Of a DNA stretch of 64,000 nucleotides, positions 34,718 through 43,068 are shown piece after piece (within the stretch, counting starts at the first letter, position 1; each line of letters starts with the position of its first letter). The notes under the pieces are model-generated. The model saw only the letters and a program-made list of their open reading frames with translations, searched no databases and had not been told where the DNA came from. The DNA is from Nevskiaceae bacterium (GTDB lineage Bacteria > Pseudomonadota > Gammaproteobacteria > Steroidobacterales > Steroidobacteraceae): contig VEQP01000011.1 of the NCBI GenBank assembly GCA_018883185.1, forward strand, positions 22,288-86,287, in the 5' to 3' direction. Position numbers and translations under genes: made by a program.

Positions 34718-36571
34718 TCAGAAGCCTGCGAGTCGTTCGATGATGCGATGAGTTGCGTCGGCATCGTCGCTCGTGGCTCGCTCGCCCGCCGGTAGTTCAG
34801 AGGCTTTGCCGAGGTGCAAGGCGATGATGCCGTTCGGATACAGCGTGACGCGATTCTCGCCGGAGCCTTGCATAGACGGCAGGTGACGTACGATCCCGTC
34901 CCGCGCGCTGACGTAGCGGGGGAACCAATACCCCATTCGGTACAGCATGGGGGCTGCGGTGCGTGTGGCGGCATCGACACCCTGCGTGCCGTCGACCGTT
35001 GGCACCAGCGCCTCACGCGCGGCGAGCAGATCGCGTGTCAAAGGGCCATGCAGGATCTGTCGGCCTTGATGAGCGCCACCGGCTTGCAGCAGAAGGGCGA
35101 TCTTTGCCAGCTCCTCGACGGTCGGGTAGTAGCCGGCGTTCGCCCAAATGACACCGTCGCGTTCGCTACTCTCGCGGGTGCGCACGGCCGGTGCTTGACG
35201 AATGCCGATCGGTGCGAACACCTCCTCTTGCAGCATGCGCCACAGGTCTGCGTCGGCGCCGCGTACGGACTTCAGAAATCCATCGATTGCGACGCCAAGC
35301 AGGAAGTAGTCCTGATCCCGATAGCGCATGACCGTGCCGGGTTCCCAAGGATACGGTTTGAGATTGCGGCGGATCGCTTGCAGTTTCTCGGCTGAGGACG
35401 GAGCCGTGTACCAACCGTCGTAGTCGCCCTCGAGATAGCCCGCGTATGGGTCGTTCGGACGCGTCACGAGACTGCCGAGACCCCCAAAACCGCTCGCCAT
35501 GTTGGCAGCATCGATGAAGCGGATGCGGCTGAACTTGGCATCGAGTCCGGGTACATAGTCACCGATGCGCAACTCGAGCACGTACGGTCCCAGGGTTTCC
35601 GCGAGGCGCAATAGGGCCAGCGGTGCGGCGATGCTTTTCATTACGGAACGCACGCCAAAGCGCATTTCAAGCGGGTAAGGATAAGGGCCGTAGGGTGTAG
35701 GCGAGTCCTGCACATAAAGCGTGCCCCGATACACGACGGCGTTGAGTACCTGCCAGTGCGGCAGCACCGGGCCGCCGAAGCCGTCCAGGCTGCCGGTCGG
35801 GAATTGTTTGACGAGTTCCGTCCAAGGCTTGACCGGCAAGCGCTCGTCGCGTTCGCGGCGGGCCAAGGCACGCTCTGCGTCAAAGGCGGTCGGTGCGGCG
35901 CTGCGCCAACGCAGCGCCGCGCTGCCCCAAAGCACCGCATGCTGCTTCAGCAGATAGGGGCCTGTGTGCTGCGCGAACTGCAGCCGCAACGCGCTGACGG
36001 CGCCCTCGCGATAGAGGAAGGTCGCCACCCCCTGATGGGCGTGGTTTTCGGTGTCGTTGACCAACATCAACGGCAGCGCGGCACGCGACCACTCGCCATC
36101 GCCCGGTTCCCGCCAGATGCGGCCCGTCTGAGGAATCACCCGCCAATAGCTGCGCGGCGGCTTGGTTGCGAGTTCGCGGACCATACTGCCGCGTTGCACC
36201 GGTACGAGCAGATCACCGTCGCTGAATAGCGACAAAGAAATCGCCGGAAATAGCAACGCATCGCGGCCCTCGATCAGCGGTTTCAACAGTTGCGGCGAGG
36301 ACTGCAGGCGCCCCTCGGCGATCTCCAGAATCCCTTGCAAGACTGCCGCCGGTAGAGCGTCCGTCGAGGGCGTAAAGGCTGAATGATCGACGGGTGAGGC
36401 GGGCGAGGTGATCGGACCCGTGAGTGACGGGACGGGAAGATGTATTGATGCGGGGGCCGCCGTAGCCGTAGCGACGCTCATCAATGTGATCGCAGCGCAG
36501 GCCATGACCTGCCACGCGCGCCTCGCCTCCCGATGACTCTGCGGATCAAAGCCCTTCATGAGAACCCCCAT
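34718..36571 (-). CDS. Exported serine hydrolase, beta-lactamase-like family
   Basis: A 617-residue protein with a Sec signal (VMACAAITLMSVATATAAPA). The C-terminal two thirds resemble class C beta-lactamase/penicillin-binding-type hydrolases: the nucleophile motif is probably SVMK in FGVRSVMKSIAAPLALLRL, with RYRDQDYFLLGVAIDGFL in the place of the Tyr motif. Residues about 50-240 form an extra N-terminal region I do not recognise. An ATG four codons downstream (36559) is a second possible start. The substrate is unknown. Confidence 0.7.
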   Translation of the reverse strand: MGVLMKGFDPQSHREARRAWQVMACAAITLMSVATATAAPASIHLPVPSLTGPITSPASPVDHSAFTPSTDALPAAVLQGILEIAEGRLQSSPQLLKPLIEGRDALLFPAISLSLFSDGDLLVPVQRGSMVRELATKPPRSYWRVIPQTGRIWREPGDGEWSRAALPLMLVNDTENHAHQGVATFLYREGAVSALRLQFAQHTGPYLLKQHAVLWGSAALRWRSAAPTAFDAERALARRERDERLPVKPWTELVKQFPTGSLDGFGGPVLPHWQVLNAVVYRGTLYVQDSPTPYGPYPYPLEMRFGVRSVMKSIAAPLALLRLAETLGPYVLELRIGDYVPGLDAKFSRIRFIDAANMASGFGGLGSLVTRPNDPYAGYLEGDYDGWYTAPSSAEKLQAIRRNLKPYPWEPGTVMRYRDQDYFLLGVAIDGFLKSVRGADADLWRMLQEEVFAPIGIRQAPAVRTRESSERDGVIWANAGYYPTVEELAKIALLLQAGGAHQGRQILHGPLTRDLLAAREALVPTVDGTQGVDAATRTAAPMLYRMGYWFPRYVSARDGIVRHLPSMQGSGENRVTLYPNGIIALHLGKASELPAGERATSDDADATHRIIERLAGF

Positions 36572-36596
36572 GATCTAGGTGCCGAGGCCGATGCTA

Positions 36597-37379
36597 TCAG
36601 CGTCCCTGCCACACCGGTTTGCGTTTCTCGGCGAAGGCACGGGCGCCTTCTTTTTGGTCCTCGCTCGAGTACAGCCTATCCACGGTGGGCAAGCGACGTC
36701 TTGTGACCTTCTCGAAGGCCTCTTCGATCGACAAGTGGGCTGTATCGCGAATGATTTCCTTGATCGCCGCGAATACGAGTGGTGGTCCGTCGGCCAATTG
36801 CTGCGCGAGTTCACGGGCGCGCGGCATCAGTTGCGCAGCGGGCATGACTTCGTTGACAAGACCCCATTGCCTGGCCTCCTGCGCATCGATGCGTCGACCG
36901 GTGAGCAGCAGATCCATCGCCACGTGGAACGGGATACGCCGTGGCAACTTGATCGAGGCGGCATCGGCGACGGTGCCAGAGTTGATCTCGGGCAGCGCGA
37001 AGGTCGCATGGTCGGCGACGAGTAGCAGGTCGCAGGACAAGGCGATTTCGAAACCCCCGCCGAAGGCGAGACCGTTGATCGCGCCGATGACCGGTTTATT
37101 CAATCCAGGCAACTGCTGCAATCCGCCGAAACCACCCACGCCGTAGTCGGCATCGGGCGGTTCACCGGCGGCGGCGGCCTTCAGATCCCAGCCTGGACAA
37201 AAAAATCGATCGCCCGTGGCGGTCAGGATGGCGACGCGCAGCGAGGCGTCGTCACGGAAGTTTGCGAATACGTTCCCCATGATGCGACTCGTTGCCGCAT
37301 CGATGGCATTCGCCTTGGGCCGGTCGATGGTGACTTCGAGCACTGCGCCGCGACGTTCGCAGCGTATCGGTCCGCTCAT
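36597..37379 (-). CDS. caiD: CaiD-like carnitinyl-CoA dehydratase
   Basis: Crotonase-superfamily enzyme (260 residues) strongly resembling E. coli CaiD: IDRPKANAIDAATSRIMGNVFANFRDD, PGWDLKAAAAGEPPDADYGVGGFGGL and AFAEKRKPVWQGR run collinearly with it. The oxyanion-hole stretch is NGLAFGGGFEIALSCD. The expected reaction is interconversion of crotonobetainyl-CoA and carnitinyl-CoA. It is last in a three-gene minus operon with an acyl-CoA ligase and an acyl-CoA dehydrogenase, and its ATG overlaps the ligase stop. The symbol is assigned by similarity. Confidence 0.85.
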   Translation of the reverse strand: MSGPIRCERRGAVLEVTIDRPKANAIDAATSRIMGNVFANFRDDASLRVAILTATGDRFFCPGWDLKAAAAGEPPDADYGVGGFGGLQQLPGLNKPVIGAINGLAFGGGFEIALSCDLLLVADHATFALPEINSGTVADAASIKLPRRIPFHVAMDLLLTGRRIDAQEARQWGLVNEVMPAAQLMPRARELAQQLADGPPLVFAAIKEIIRDTAHLSIEEAFEKVTRRRLPTVDRLYSSEDQKEGARAFAEKRKPVWQGR

Positions 37380-39454
37380 GTTGACCTCGGGGTGACTGTC
37401 GCCAGGAATTCATTCGTTGCGCGAAACTTGATGAGCGCATCGACCGCGATGGCTCGATCCGGCAAAGCAAGCAGGGGGTTGATGTCGAGTTCCTCGAGTT
37501 CCTCACGGTACTTGTCCGCGAAGTCTGCGATGCGTTCGATCGTCTGTATGATCGCTGCCGCATCGCCTTGGCGCCCGCGATAGCCGACGATCAGTCGCCA
37601 AATGCGAAGCCGGTTTAGCGCCGCCTCGATGTCGGCGCGTCGGGCGGGGAGCAGTAGCGTGACGTTGTCTGCCCACACCTCGGCCAGCACGCCGCCCGCG
37701 CCCAGCAATAAGGCGAGCCCGTATTGCGGATCGCGAACCACACCGACGATGAGCTCGGCGACACTGCCGGTCACCATCTGCTCGATCAGTACGCGATCGC
37801 CGAGATGACGCATCTTCGCCACCGCTGCGGTCACCTCGTCAGCGGAATTCAGTGAAAGCGCGACCCCGCCGACGTCGCTCTTGTGCGCGATGGCTGCGTT
37901 GGAGATTTTCACGGCGACTGGAAAGCCGAGGTCTTTCGCGGCTTCGGGTGCCTCGGCGAGGCTGCACTCGATCGAGCGCGGAACATCGATACCCGCTGCG
38001 CCGAGCAATGCCTTCGCGGCGACTTCGCGTAAGGTGGCCACCTCTGTGCCTGCCTCGCGACCTCCGGTGCGCAAAGGCCACGGCGCCTGTGGCGCCGGAC
38101 GCCGTTGATGGTCGCCGATCGATGCCGCAGCGCGCAGGGCTTGCAACGCATCGTCGATGCCGATCAGGGGCGCGACGCCCACGGCGGCAAGTTCGGCAGC
38201 CAGGTCGGCTGGCATACCTTCAGGCAGACTCGCCACTACTGCGGCGCGCGCACCGGTGCGCTCGTGCGCGCTCACGAAGGCGCGCGCCGTGATCCGCCAC
38301 GAATCGGCTTTCATTGATGGATGAGTCGGCGTATCGAGAATCAGCAATGCCGCATCGAAGCCGTCCGACAAGGCCGCCGTAAAGGTGGCCTCTAGCTTGT
38401 CGCCTTGCCCCCAGATGAACGTGTGGTAGTCGAGTGGATTGTCGATGGTGACGAGTTCGTTCAGGGTGGCGGCGACGCGCAAGGCACCGCTGCTTGAAAA
38501 GGGCGGGAACAGCAACTCGTGTTCGACCGCGAGGTCGGCGACGAGGGCGGCCTCACCGCCCGAACAACTGAGCGAGAGCAAGCGGTTGCCCGTTAGCGGT
38601 CCGCCGCAATGCAGCAGCTTCAAGGTTTCCACCAGGCTAGAGAGCGTCGAGACGCGCGCTACGCCACAGCGCTCGAGCAGCGCATCGCAGAGACGATCGG
38701 CGCCGGCGAGCGAGGCGGTGTGACTGAAGGTGATTCGTGCGCCTTGTGGCGAGCGGCCGGTCTTTAGCGCCACGATGGGTTTGCCATGCTCACGCGCGAT
38801 GGCGGCTGCAGCGACGAAGGCATCGACATCACGCAAGCCTTCGATGTGCAGCCCAATCGCCGTGATCCGTGGGTCGAGAGCGAGATCGGCCACGGCACCG
38901 GCGATGTCGACGTCCGCCTGATTGCCGAGTGTCAGCAGCATCGCAATCGGCAAACCGCGTTGCAGCATGGTGAGGTTACAGCCGATATTGCCCGACTGGG
39001 TGACCACAGCGACGCCGCGCTCGCAGCGCGCAAGCCCGTGCTCATCGGGCCACAGCGCCACCTGCGATGTCGTGTTGATGAAGCCATAGCAGTTCGGCCC
39101 GAGCAGCGGCATGCCGTCAGCGGCAGCCAGTAGCGCGCTCTGCAATTCATCCTCACCGGTTTCGGCGAAACCGGCTGCGTAGATCACGGCACCACCGCAG
39201 CCGAGCGTACGCAGGTCTTTGACAACCGGGATCGTCGCGGCGCGTGGTAAAGCGATGAACGCCGCGTCGGGGGCTGTTTTCAACTCCGTGACCGCGGTGA
39301 TCGTCGGCACGCCGCCGAGCTGCGCTCGTCGCGGGTTGATCGCATGGATCTCACCCGTGAAGCCGAGGGCCCGAGTGCGTTCGATGGCGACGGCGCACTC
39401 CGCACCGCCAACGAAGGCAATCGAGCGCGGATTAAGCAGCCGCTGCAGGCGCAT
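37376..39454 (-). CDS. NDP-forming acyl-CoA synthetase, probably for carnitine or butyrobetaine
   Basis: A 692-residue fused acyl-CoA ligase of the ADP-forming family: CoA-binding domain (NPRSIAFVGGAE), succinyl-CoA-ligase-like domains with the catalytic-His loop FSHTASLAGADRL, and a C-terminal ATP-grasp domain (GFPVAVKISNAAIAHKSDVGGVALSL; ELDINPLLALPDRAIAVDALI). This is not the AMP-forming CaiC of E. coli, nor a CaiB CoA-transferase. By context it should activate butyrobetaine, crotonobetaine or carnitine. One base separates its start from the upstream dehydrogenase stop. Confidence 0.8.
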   Translation of the reverse strand: MRLQRLLNPRSIAFVGGAECAVAIERTRALGFTGEIHAINPRRAQLGGVPTITAVTELKTAPDAAFIALPRAATIPVVKDLRTLGCGGAVIYAAGFAETGEDELQSALLAAADGMPLLGPNCYGFINTTSQVALWPDEHGLARCERGVAVVTQSGNIGCNLTMLQRGLPIAMLLTLGNQADVDIAGAVADLALDPRITAIGLHIEGLRDVDAFVAAAAIAREHGKPIVALKTGRSPQGARITFSHTASLAGADRLCDALLERCGVARVSTLSSLVETLKLLHCGGPLTGNRLLSLSCSGGEAALVADLAVEHELLFPPFSSSGALRVAATLNELVTIDNPLDYHTFIWGQGDKLEATFTAALSDGFDAALLILDTPTHPSMKADSWRITARAFVSAHERTGARAAVVASLPEGMPADLAAELAAVGVAPLIGIDDALQALRAAASIGDHQRRPAPQAPWPLRTGGREAGTEVATLREVAAKALLGAAGIDVPRSIECSLAEAPEAAKDLGFPVAVKISNAAIAHKSDVGGVALSLNSADEVTAAVAKMRHLGDRVLIEQMVTGSVAELIVGVVRDPQYGLALLLGAGGVLAEVWADNVTLLLPARRADIEAALNRLRIWRLIVGYRGRQGDAAAIIQTIERIADFADKYREELEELDINPLLALPDRAIAVDALIKFRATNEFLATVTPRST

Positions 39455-39455
39455 G

Positions 39456-40619
39456 TCAGGCGCCTAGCGGTCGCAGCAGGGCGCGGGAAATAATGTGGCG
39501 CTGGATTTCGGAGGTGCCTTCCCAGATGCGCTCGACGCGCGCGTCGCGCCAGATGCGCTCCAGGGGAAGGTCTGCCATCAGGCCCATGCCGCCGTGGATC
39601 TGGATGGCCTCATCGGCCACGTAAGCGAGCATCTCGGTGGCCTTGAGCTTGGCCATCGCCATGTCAGCGTCGGTGACCGTGCCTTGGTCCGCTTTCCATG
39701 CGGCTTCCAGCGTCAATAGTTCGGCAGCCTTGAGTTCCATCGCCATGTCGGCGAGCTTGAAGGCGACGCCCTGAAACTTGCCGATGACCTGACCAAACTG
39801 ACGGCGCTCGGCCGCCCAACGTGTGGCGAGCTCTAGCGCGCGCTCTGCGCGCCCGAGACAGGTTGCAGCCACCTGCAGCCGCGTGGCGCCGAGCCATTGA
39901 TTGGCGATGTCGAAGCCGTGATGCACTTCGCCGAGCACCTGCGTCTTCGGTACGCGACATTCGTCGAAGCGCAAAATGCAGTTTTGATAGCCGCGATGCG
40001 ACACGCTGCGATAACCCTCATCGATGCTGAGGCCCGGCGTATCGCGGTCGATGAGAAAGGCCGTGATCAATGCGCGCGGACCGCGCGGTGTCTGCTCTTC
40101 GCCCGAGGCGGCAAAGAGCACGACGAAGTCCGCTTCGTCGGCATGGCTGATGAAGTGCTTGGTACCTGTGATGACGAAATCGTCGCCGTCACGCCGGGCG
40201 CGGGTCTTCATGCTACGCAGATCCGAGCCGACGTCGGGCTCGGACATGGCGAGGCAGTCGGATTTCTCGCCGCGCACCGCGGGCAGCAGATAACGCTCGC
40301 GCTGCTCGCCTACACAGGCGAGCAGGATGTTCGAGGGGCGCGCGACGCAAGTCCAGTGCAAAGCATAATTTGCGCGGCCGATTTCTTTCTCAAAGAGTAT
40401 CCAGCTCAAAGTGTCGAGGCCGCCGCCGCCGATCTCGGCGGGCATGTTGGCTGCATACAGCCCCGCGTCGATGGCCTTGCGGCGCAATTCGTCGCGCAGT
40501 TCCGGTGGTAACCGGCCCGTCCTTTCGATTTCGGCTTCGTGCGGATACAACTCGCGCACGACGAATGCGTTCGCCGTCTGGACGATCAGGCGCTGTTCTT
40601 CGGTGAGCGAGAAATTCAT
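39456..40619 (-). CDS. Acyl-CoA dehydrogenase, probable butyrobetainyl-CoA dehydrogenase (CaiA-like)
   Basis: FAD acyl-CoA dehydrogenase (387 residues from the ATG at 40619, MNFSLTEEQRLIVQTA; an upstream in-frame start at 40670 has no family match). Visible signatures are CLAMSEPDVGSDLRSMKTRA, ERRQFGQVIGKFQG and IQIHGGMGLMADLPLERIWRDAR. With a CaiD-like hydratase and a ligase it forms a beta-oxidation-like module that would take butyrobetainyl-CoA to crotonobetainyl-CoA. It is first in the minus operon, divergent from the dehydrocarnitine cleavage gene. Confidence 0.82.
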   Translation of the reverse strand: MNFSLTEEQRLIVQTANAFVVRELYPHEAEIERTGRLPPELRDELRRKAIDAGLYAANMPAEIGGGGLDTLSWILFEKEIGRANYALHWTCVARPSNILLACVGEQRERYLLPAVRGEKSDCLAMSEPDVGSDLRSMKTRARRDGDDFVITGTKHFISHADEADFVVLFAASGEEQTPRGPRALITAFLIDRDTPGLSIDEGYRSVSHRGYQNCILRFDECRVPKTQVLGEVHHGFDIANQWLGATRLQVAATCLGRAERALELATRWAAERRQFGQVIGKFQGVAFKLADMAMELKAAELLTLEAAWKADQGTVTDADMAMAKLKATEMLAYVADEAIQIHGGMGLMADLPLERIWRDARVERIWEGTSEIQRHIISRALLRPLGA

Positions 40620-40649
40620 CTTCGGTACCCGTTCGCGCTTCAGCCAAGC

Positions 40650-40667
40650 TGTGGCATGATTGTGGCA
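40650..40667. promoter_or_regulatory. Direct repeat in the divergent carnitine promoter region
   Basis: TGTGGCA occurs at 40650-40656 and again at 40661-40667, an 11-base (one helical turn) period, in the 80-base gap between the divergent operons. The second copy extends to a palindrome TGTGGCACA. It is a candidate binding site for a regulator encoded elsewhere. Confidence 0.35.
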
Positions 40668-40699
40668 CACAAGATAAACCCGACGACAGGCGAGTTCGC

Positions 40700-41620
40700 A
40701 TGCCGCTGCAGTTCAGTCGAGAGGTCTTCATCACTTGCGCCGTCACTGGCTCAGGCGCCACGCAAGATAGGTCGCCGCACGTGCCACGCTCGCCGCGCGA
40801 CATTGCGCAGAGTGCCATCGCCGCCGCGAAGGCCGGCGCCGCCGTCGTCCATTGCCACGTTCGCGATCCACTGACTGGCAAGGCCAGTCGTGATCCTGCA
40901 CTGTATCGTGAACTCACCGATCGTATTCGCGACGCAGACACGGACGTGGTCATCAATCTGACCGCGGGCATGGGCGGTGATCTCGTGCTCGGTCCCCCCG
41001 AGGCACCGCTACCCATCAATCCGGTGGGCACCGACATGGGCAGTGCCACAGATCGAATGCGCCCCATCGCCGACTGCCTGCCGGAGATCTGCACGCTCGA
41101 CTGCGGCACCATGAATTTCGCCGAGGCCGACTACGTCATGACCAACACGCCGGGCATGCTGCGCGCCATGGGCCGCATGATGACCGAGCTCGGTGTGCGT
41201 CCGGAGATCGAGGCATTCGATACCGGGCACTTGTGGTTTGCGCAGCGATTGGTCGAGGAGGGCGTGCTCGAGGGGCCCGCGCTCGTGCAACTGTGCATGG
41301 GCGTGCCCTGGGGCGCGCCGAATGACATGAACACCTTCATGGCGATGGTCAACAACGTGCCGCAGGCTTGGACCTGGTCGGCTTTCAGTCTCGGGCGCGA
41401 TCAGATGCCCTATGTCGCGGCGGCCGTGCTCGCGGGCGGCAACGTGCGTGTGGGGCTCGAAGACAACCTTTGGCTCGATAAGGGTGTCCTTGCACGCAAC
41501 GAGGATCTCGTCGAACGCGCCGTGGGCATCATAGAGCGTATGGGTGCTCGGGTGCTCGAGCCCGCAGCAGTGCGCAGCAAGCTGGGGCTCGTCAAACGCG
41601 CGCCGGTAGCCCACGCGTGA
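40700..41620 (+). CDS. cdhC: 3-dehydrocarnitine cleavage enzyme (BKACE, DUF849 family)
   Basis: Zn-dependent beta-keto acid cleavage enzyme (306 residues). REVFITCAVTGSG, AKAGAAVVHCHVRDP and the late RVGLEDNLWLDKGVLARNEDLVERA are family signatures; the HCH motif and a distal Glu provide metal and substrate contacts. With acetyl-CoA it converts 3-dehydrocarnitine to betainyl-CoA and acetoacetate. The substrate follows from the neighbouring carnitine dehydrogenase-thioesterase gene, whose GTG start overlaps this stop. The ATG at 40700 was chosen on family length. Confidence 0.9.
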   Translation: MPLQFSREVFITCAVTGSGATQDRSPHVPRSPRDIAQSAIAAAKAGAAVVHCHVRDPLTGKASRDPALYRELTDRIRDADTDVVINLTAGMGGDLVLGPPEAPLPINPVGTDMGSATDRMRPIADCLPEICTLDCGTMNFAEADYVMTNTPGMLRAMGRMMTELGVRPEIEAFDTGHLWFAQRLVEEGVLEGPALVQLCMGVPWGAPNDMNTFMAMVNNVPQAWTWSAFSLGRDQMPYVAAAVLAGGNVRVGLEDNLWLDKGVLARNEDLVERAVGIIERMGARVLEPAAVRSKLGLVKRAPVAHA

Positions 41621-43068
41621 CCCGTCGCGCGGCGATCATCGGTGGCGGCGTCATCGGTGGCGGATGGGCAGCCCGTTTTCTGCTCAACGGTTGGGACGTG
41701 GCGGTGTTCGATCCGGACCCGGAGGCGGAGCGCAAGCTCGGCGAGGTGCTGGCCAATGCGCGGCGCTCACTGCCCGGGTTGTACGACACCGCGCTGCCGA
41801 CGGAAGGGCGACTCACCTATCACGCGCGTCTCGAGGACGCGGTGTCTGGCGCCGAGTGGGTGCAGGAGTCCGTGCCCGAGCGGCTCGAGCTCAAGCACAA
41901 AGTATTTGGCCAGATACTCTCGGCGCTTGCACCGGAGGCGCTCATCGGTTCGTCCACCTCGGGGTTCAAGCCTTCTGAACTCGGCGCGGGTGTCGTCGAT
42001 GCCTCGCGCATCATGGTGACGCATCCGTTCAACCCCGTGTATCTGTTGCCTGTCGTCGAGGTGGTCCCGCATGCCACCGTCGCCGAGGCGAACGTGCAGC
42101 GTGCGATCCAGCTGCTTGCATCCCTTGGCATGAAGCCGCTGCGCTTGCGGCGCGAAATCGACGCGCACGTCGCCGATCGATTTTTGGAAGCCGTCTGGCG
42201 CGAGGCCCTGTGGCTCATCAAGGATGACATTGCCACCACCACCGAGATTGACGATGTCATCCGCTTCGGCTTCGGTATTCGCTGGGCGCAGATGGGGCTG
42301 TTCGAAACCTATCGCATCGCCGGTGGCGAGGCGGGGATGGCGCACTTTCTGGCCCAGTTCGGTCCCTGCCTCAGTTGGCCGTGGACCAAGCTCATGGACG
42401 TGCCCGAGCTCGACGATGCGCTGGTGCAAAAGATTTCCTCACAGTCGGATGCGCAGTCCGGCATGCGTAGCATCCGCGAGCTCGAGCGCATCCGCGATGA
42501 CAACCTCGTGTCGATGATGCGGGCACTGAAGGGTCGCAACTGGGCCTCGGGTCAAATTCTGCTCGAGCACGACGCACGCCTGCAGGGCGCGCTGCCCACA
42601 CCCGACTGGTCGCAAGCTATCGAGACGGCCTCGCGCACCGTGCCCATCGATTGGACCGACTACAACGGACACATGAACGAGGCGCGCTACCTCGAGGTCT
42701 TCAGCGCCGCCACCGATCGTTTCATGCAGATGGTCGGCTGCGATGCGAGCTACATCGCCTCCGGTTTCAGCTATTTCACGGTGGAGTCGCACCTGCAGCA
42801 TATTGCCGAGGTGCATGCCGGCGCGCGCATCCGCGTGTTGACGCAATTGCTGTCGGGCAGCGGCAAGCGGCTGCACCTGTACAGCCAACTGTTCGACGAG
42901 GGGGGGCAGCTGCTCGCGACGGGCGAGCAGTTGCTGATTCACGTGTCGCTGGAGACACGGCGCGCAGCGCCGCCGGCCGCGTCGCTGCAACAGACACTGC
43001 AGCAGATCGAGACGAGGCAGGCGGCCCTGCCGCGGCCCGGGAGGTTGCATTGTGGGCAGCGGGACTAG
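41617..43068 (+). CDS. L-carnitine dehydrogenase fused to betainyl-CoA thioesterase
   Basis: A 483-residue two-domain protein. Residues 1 to about 320 are a 3-hydroxyacyl-CoA-dehydrogenase-type NAD enzyme (AAIIGGGVIGGGWAARFLLNGWDVAVFDPDP; MVTHPFNPVYLLPVVEVVP) that oxidises L-carnitine to 3-dehydrocarnitine. From about 335 a hot-dog thioesterase begins (VPIDWTDYNGHMNEARYLEVFS), expected to release glycine betaine from betainyl-CoA. In Pseudomonas these are separate CdhA and CdhB; fused versions occur in some bacteria. Start is GTG, overlapping the cdhC stop (GTGA). Confidence 0.9.
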   Translation: MTRRAAIIGGGVIGGGWAARFLLNGWDVAVFDPDPEAERKLGEVLANARRSLPGLYDTALPTEGRLTYHARLEDAVSGAEWVQESVPERLELKHKVFGQILSALAPEALIGSSTSGFKPSELGAGVVDASRIMVTHPFNPVYLLPVVEVVPHATVAEANVQRAIQLLASLGMKPLRLRREIDAHVADRFLEAVWREALWLIKDDIATTTEIDDVIRFGFGIRWAQMGLFETYRIAGGEAGMAHFLAQFGPCLSWPWTKLMDVPELDDALVQKISSQSDAQSGMRSIRELERIRDDNLVSMMRALKGRNWASGQILLEHDARLQGALPTPDWSQAIETASRTVPIDWTDYNGHMNEARYLEVFSAATDRFMQMVGCDASYIASGFSYFTVESHLQHIAEVHAGARIRVLTQLLSGSGKRLHLYSQLFDEGGQLLATGEQLLIHVSLETRRAAPPAASLQQTLQQIETRQAALPRPGRLHCGQRD

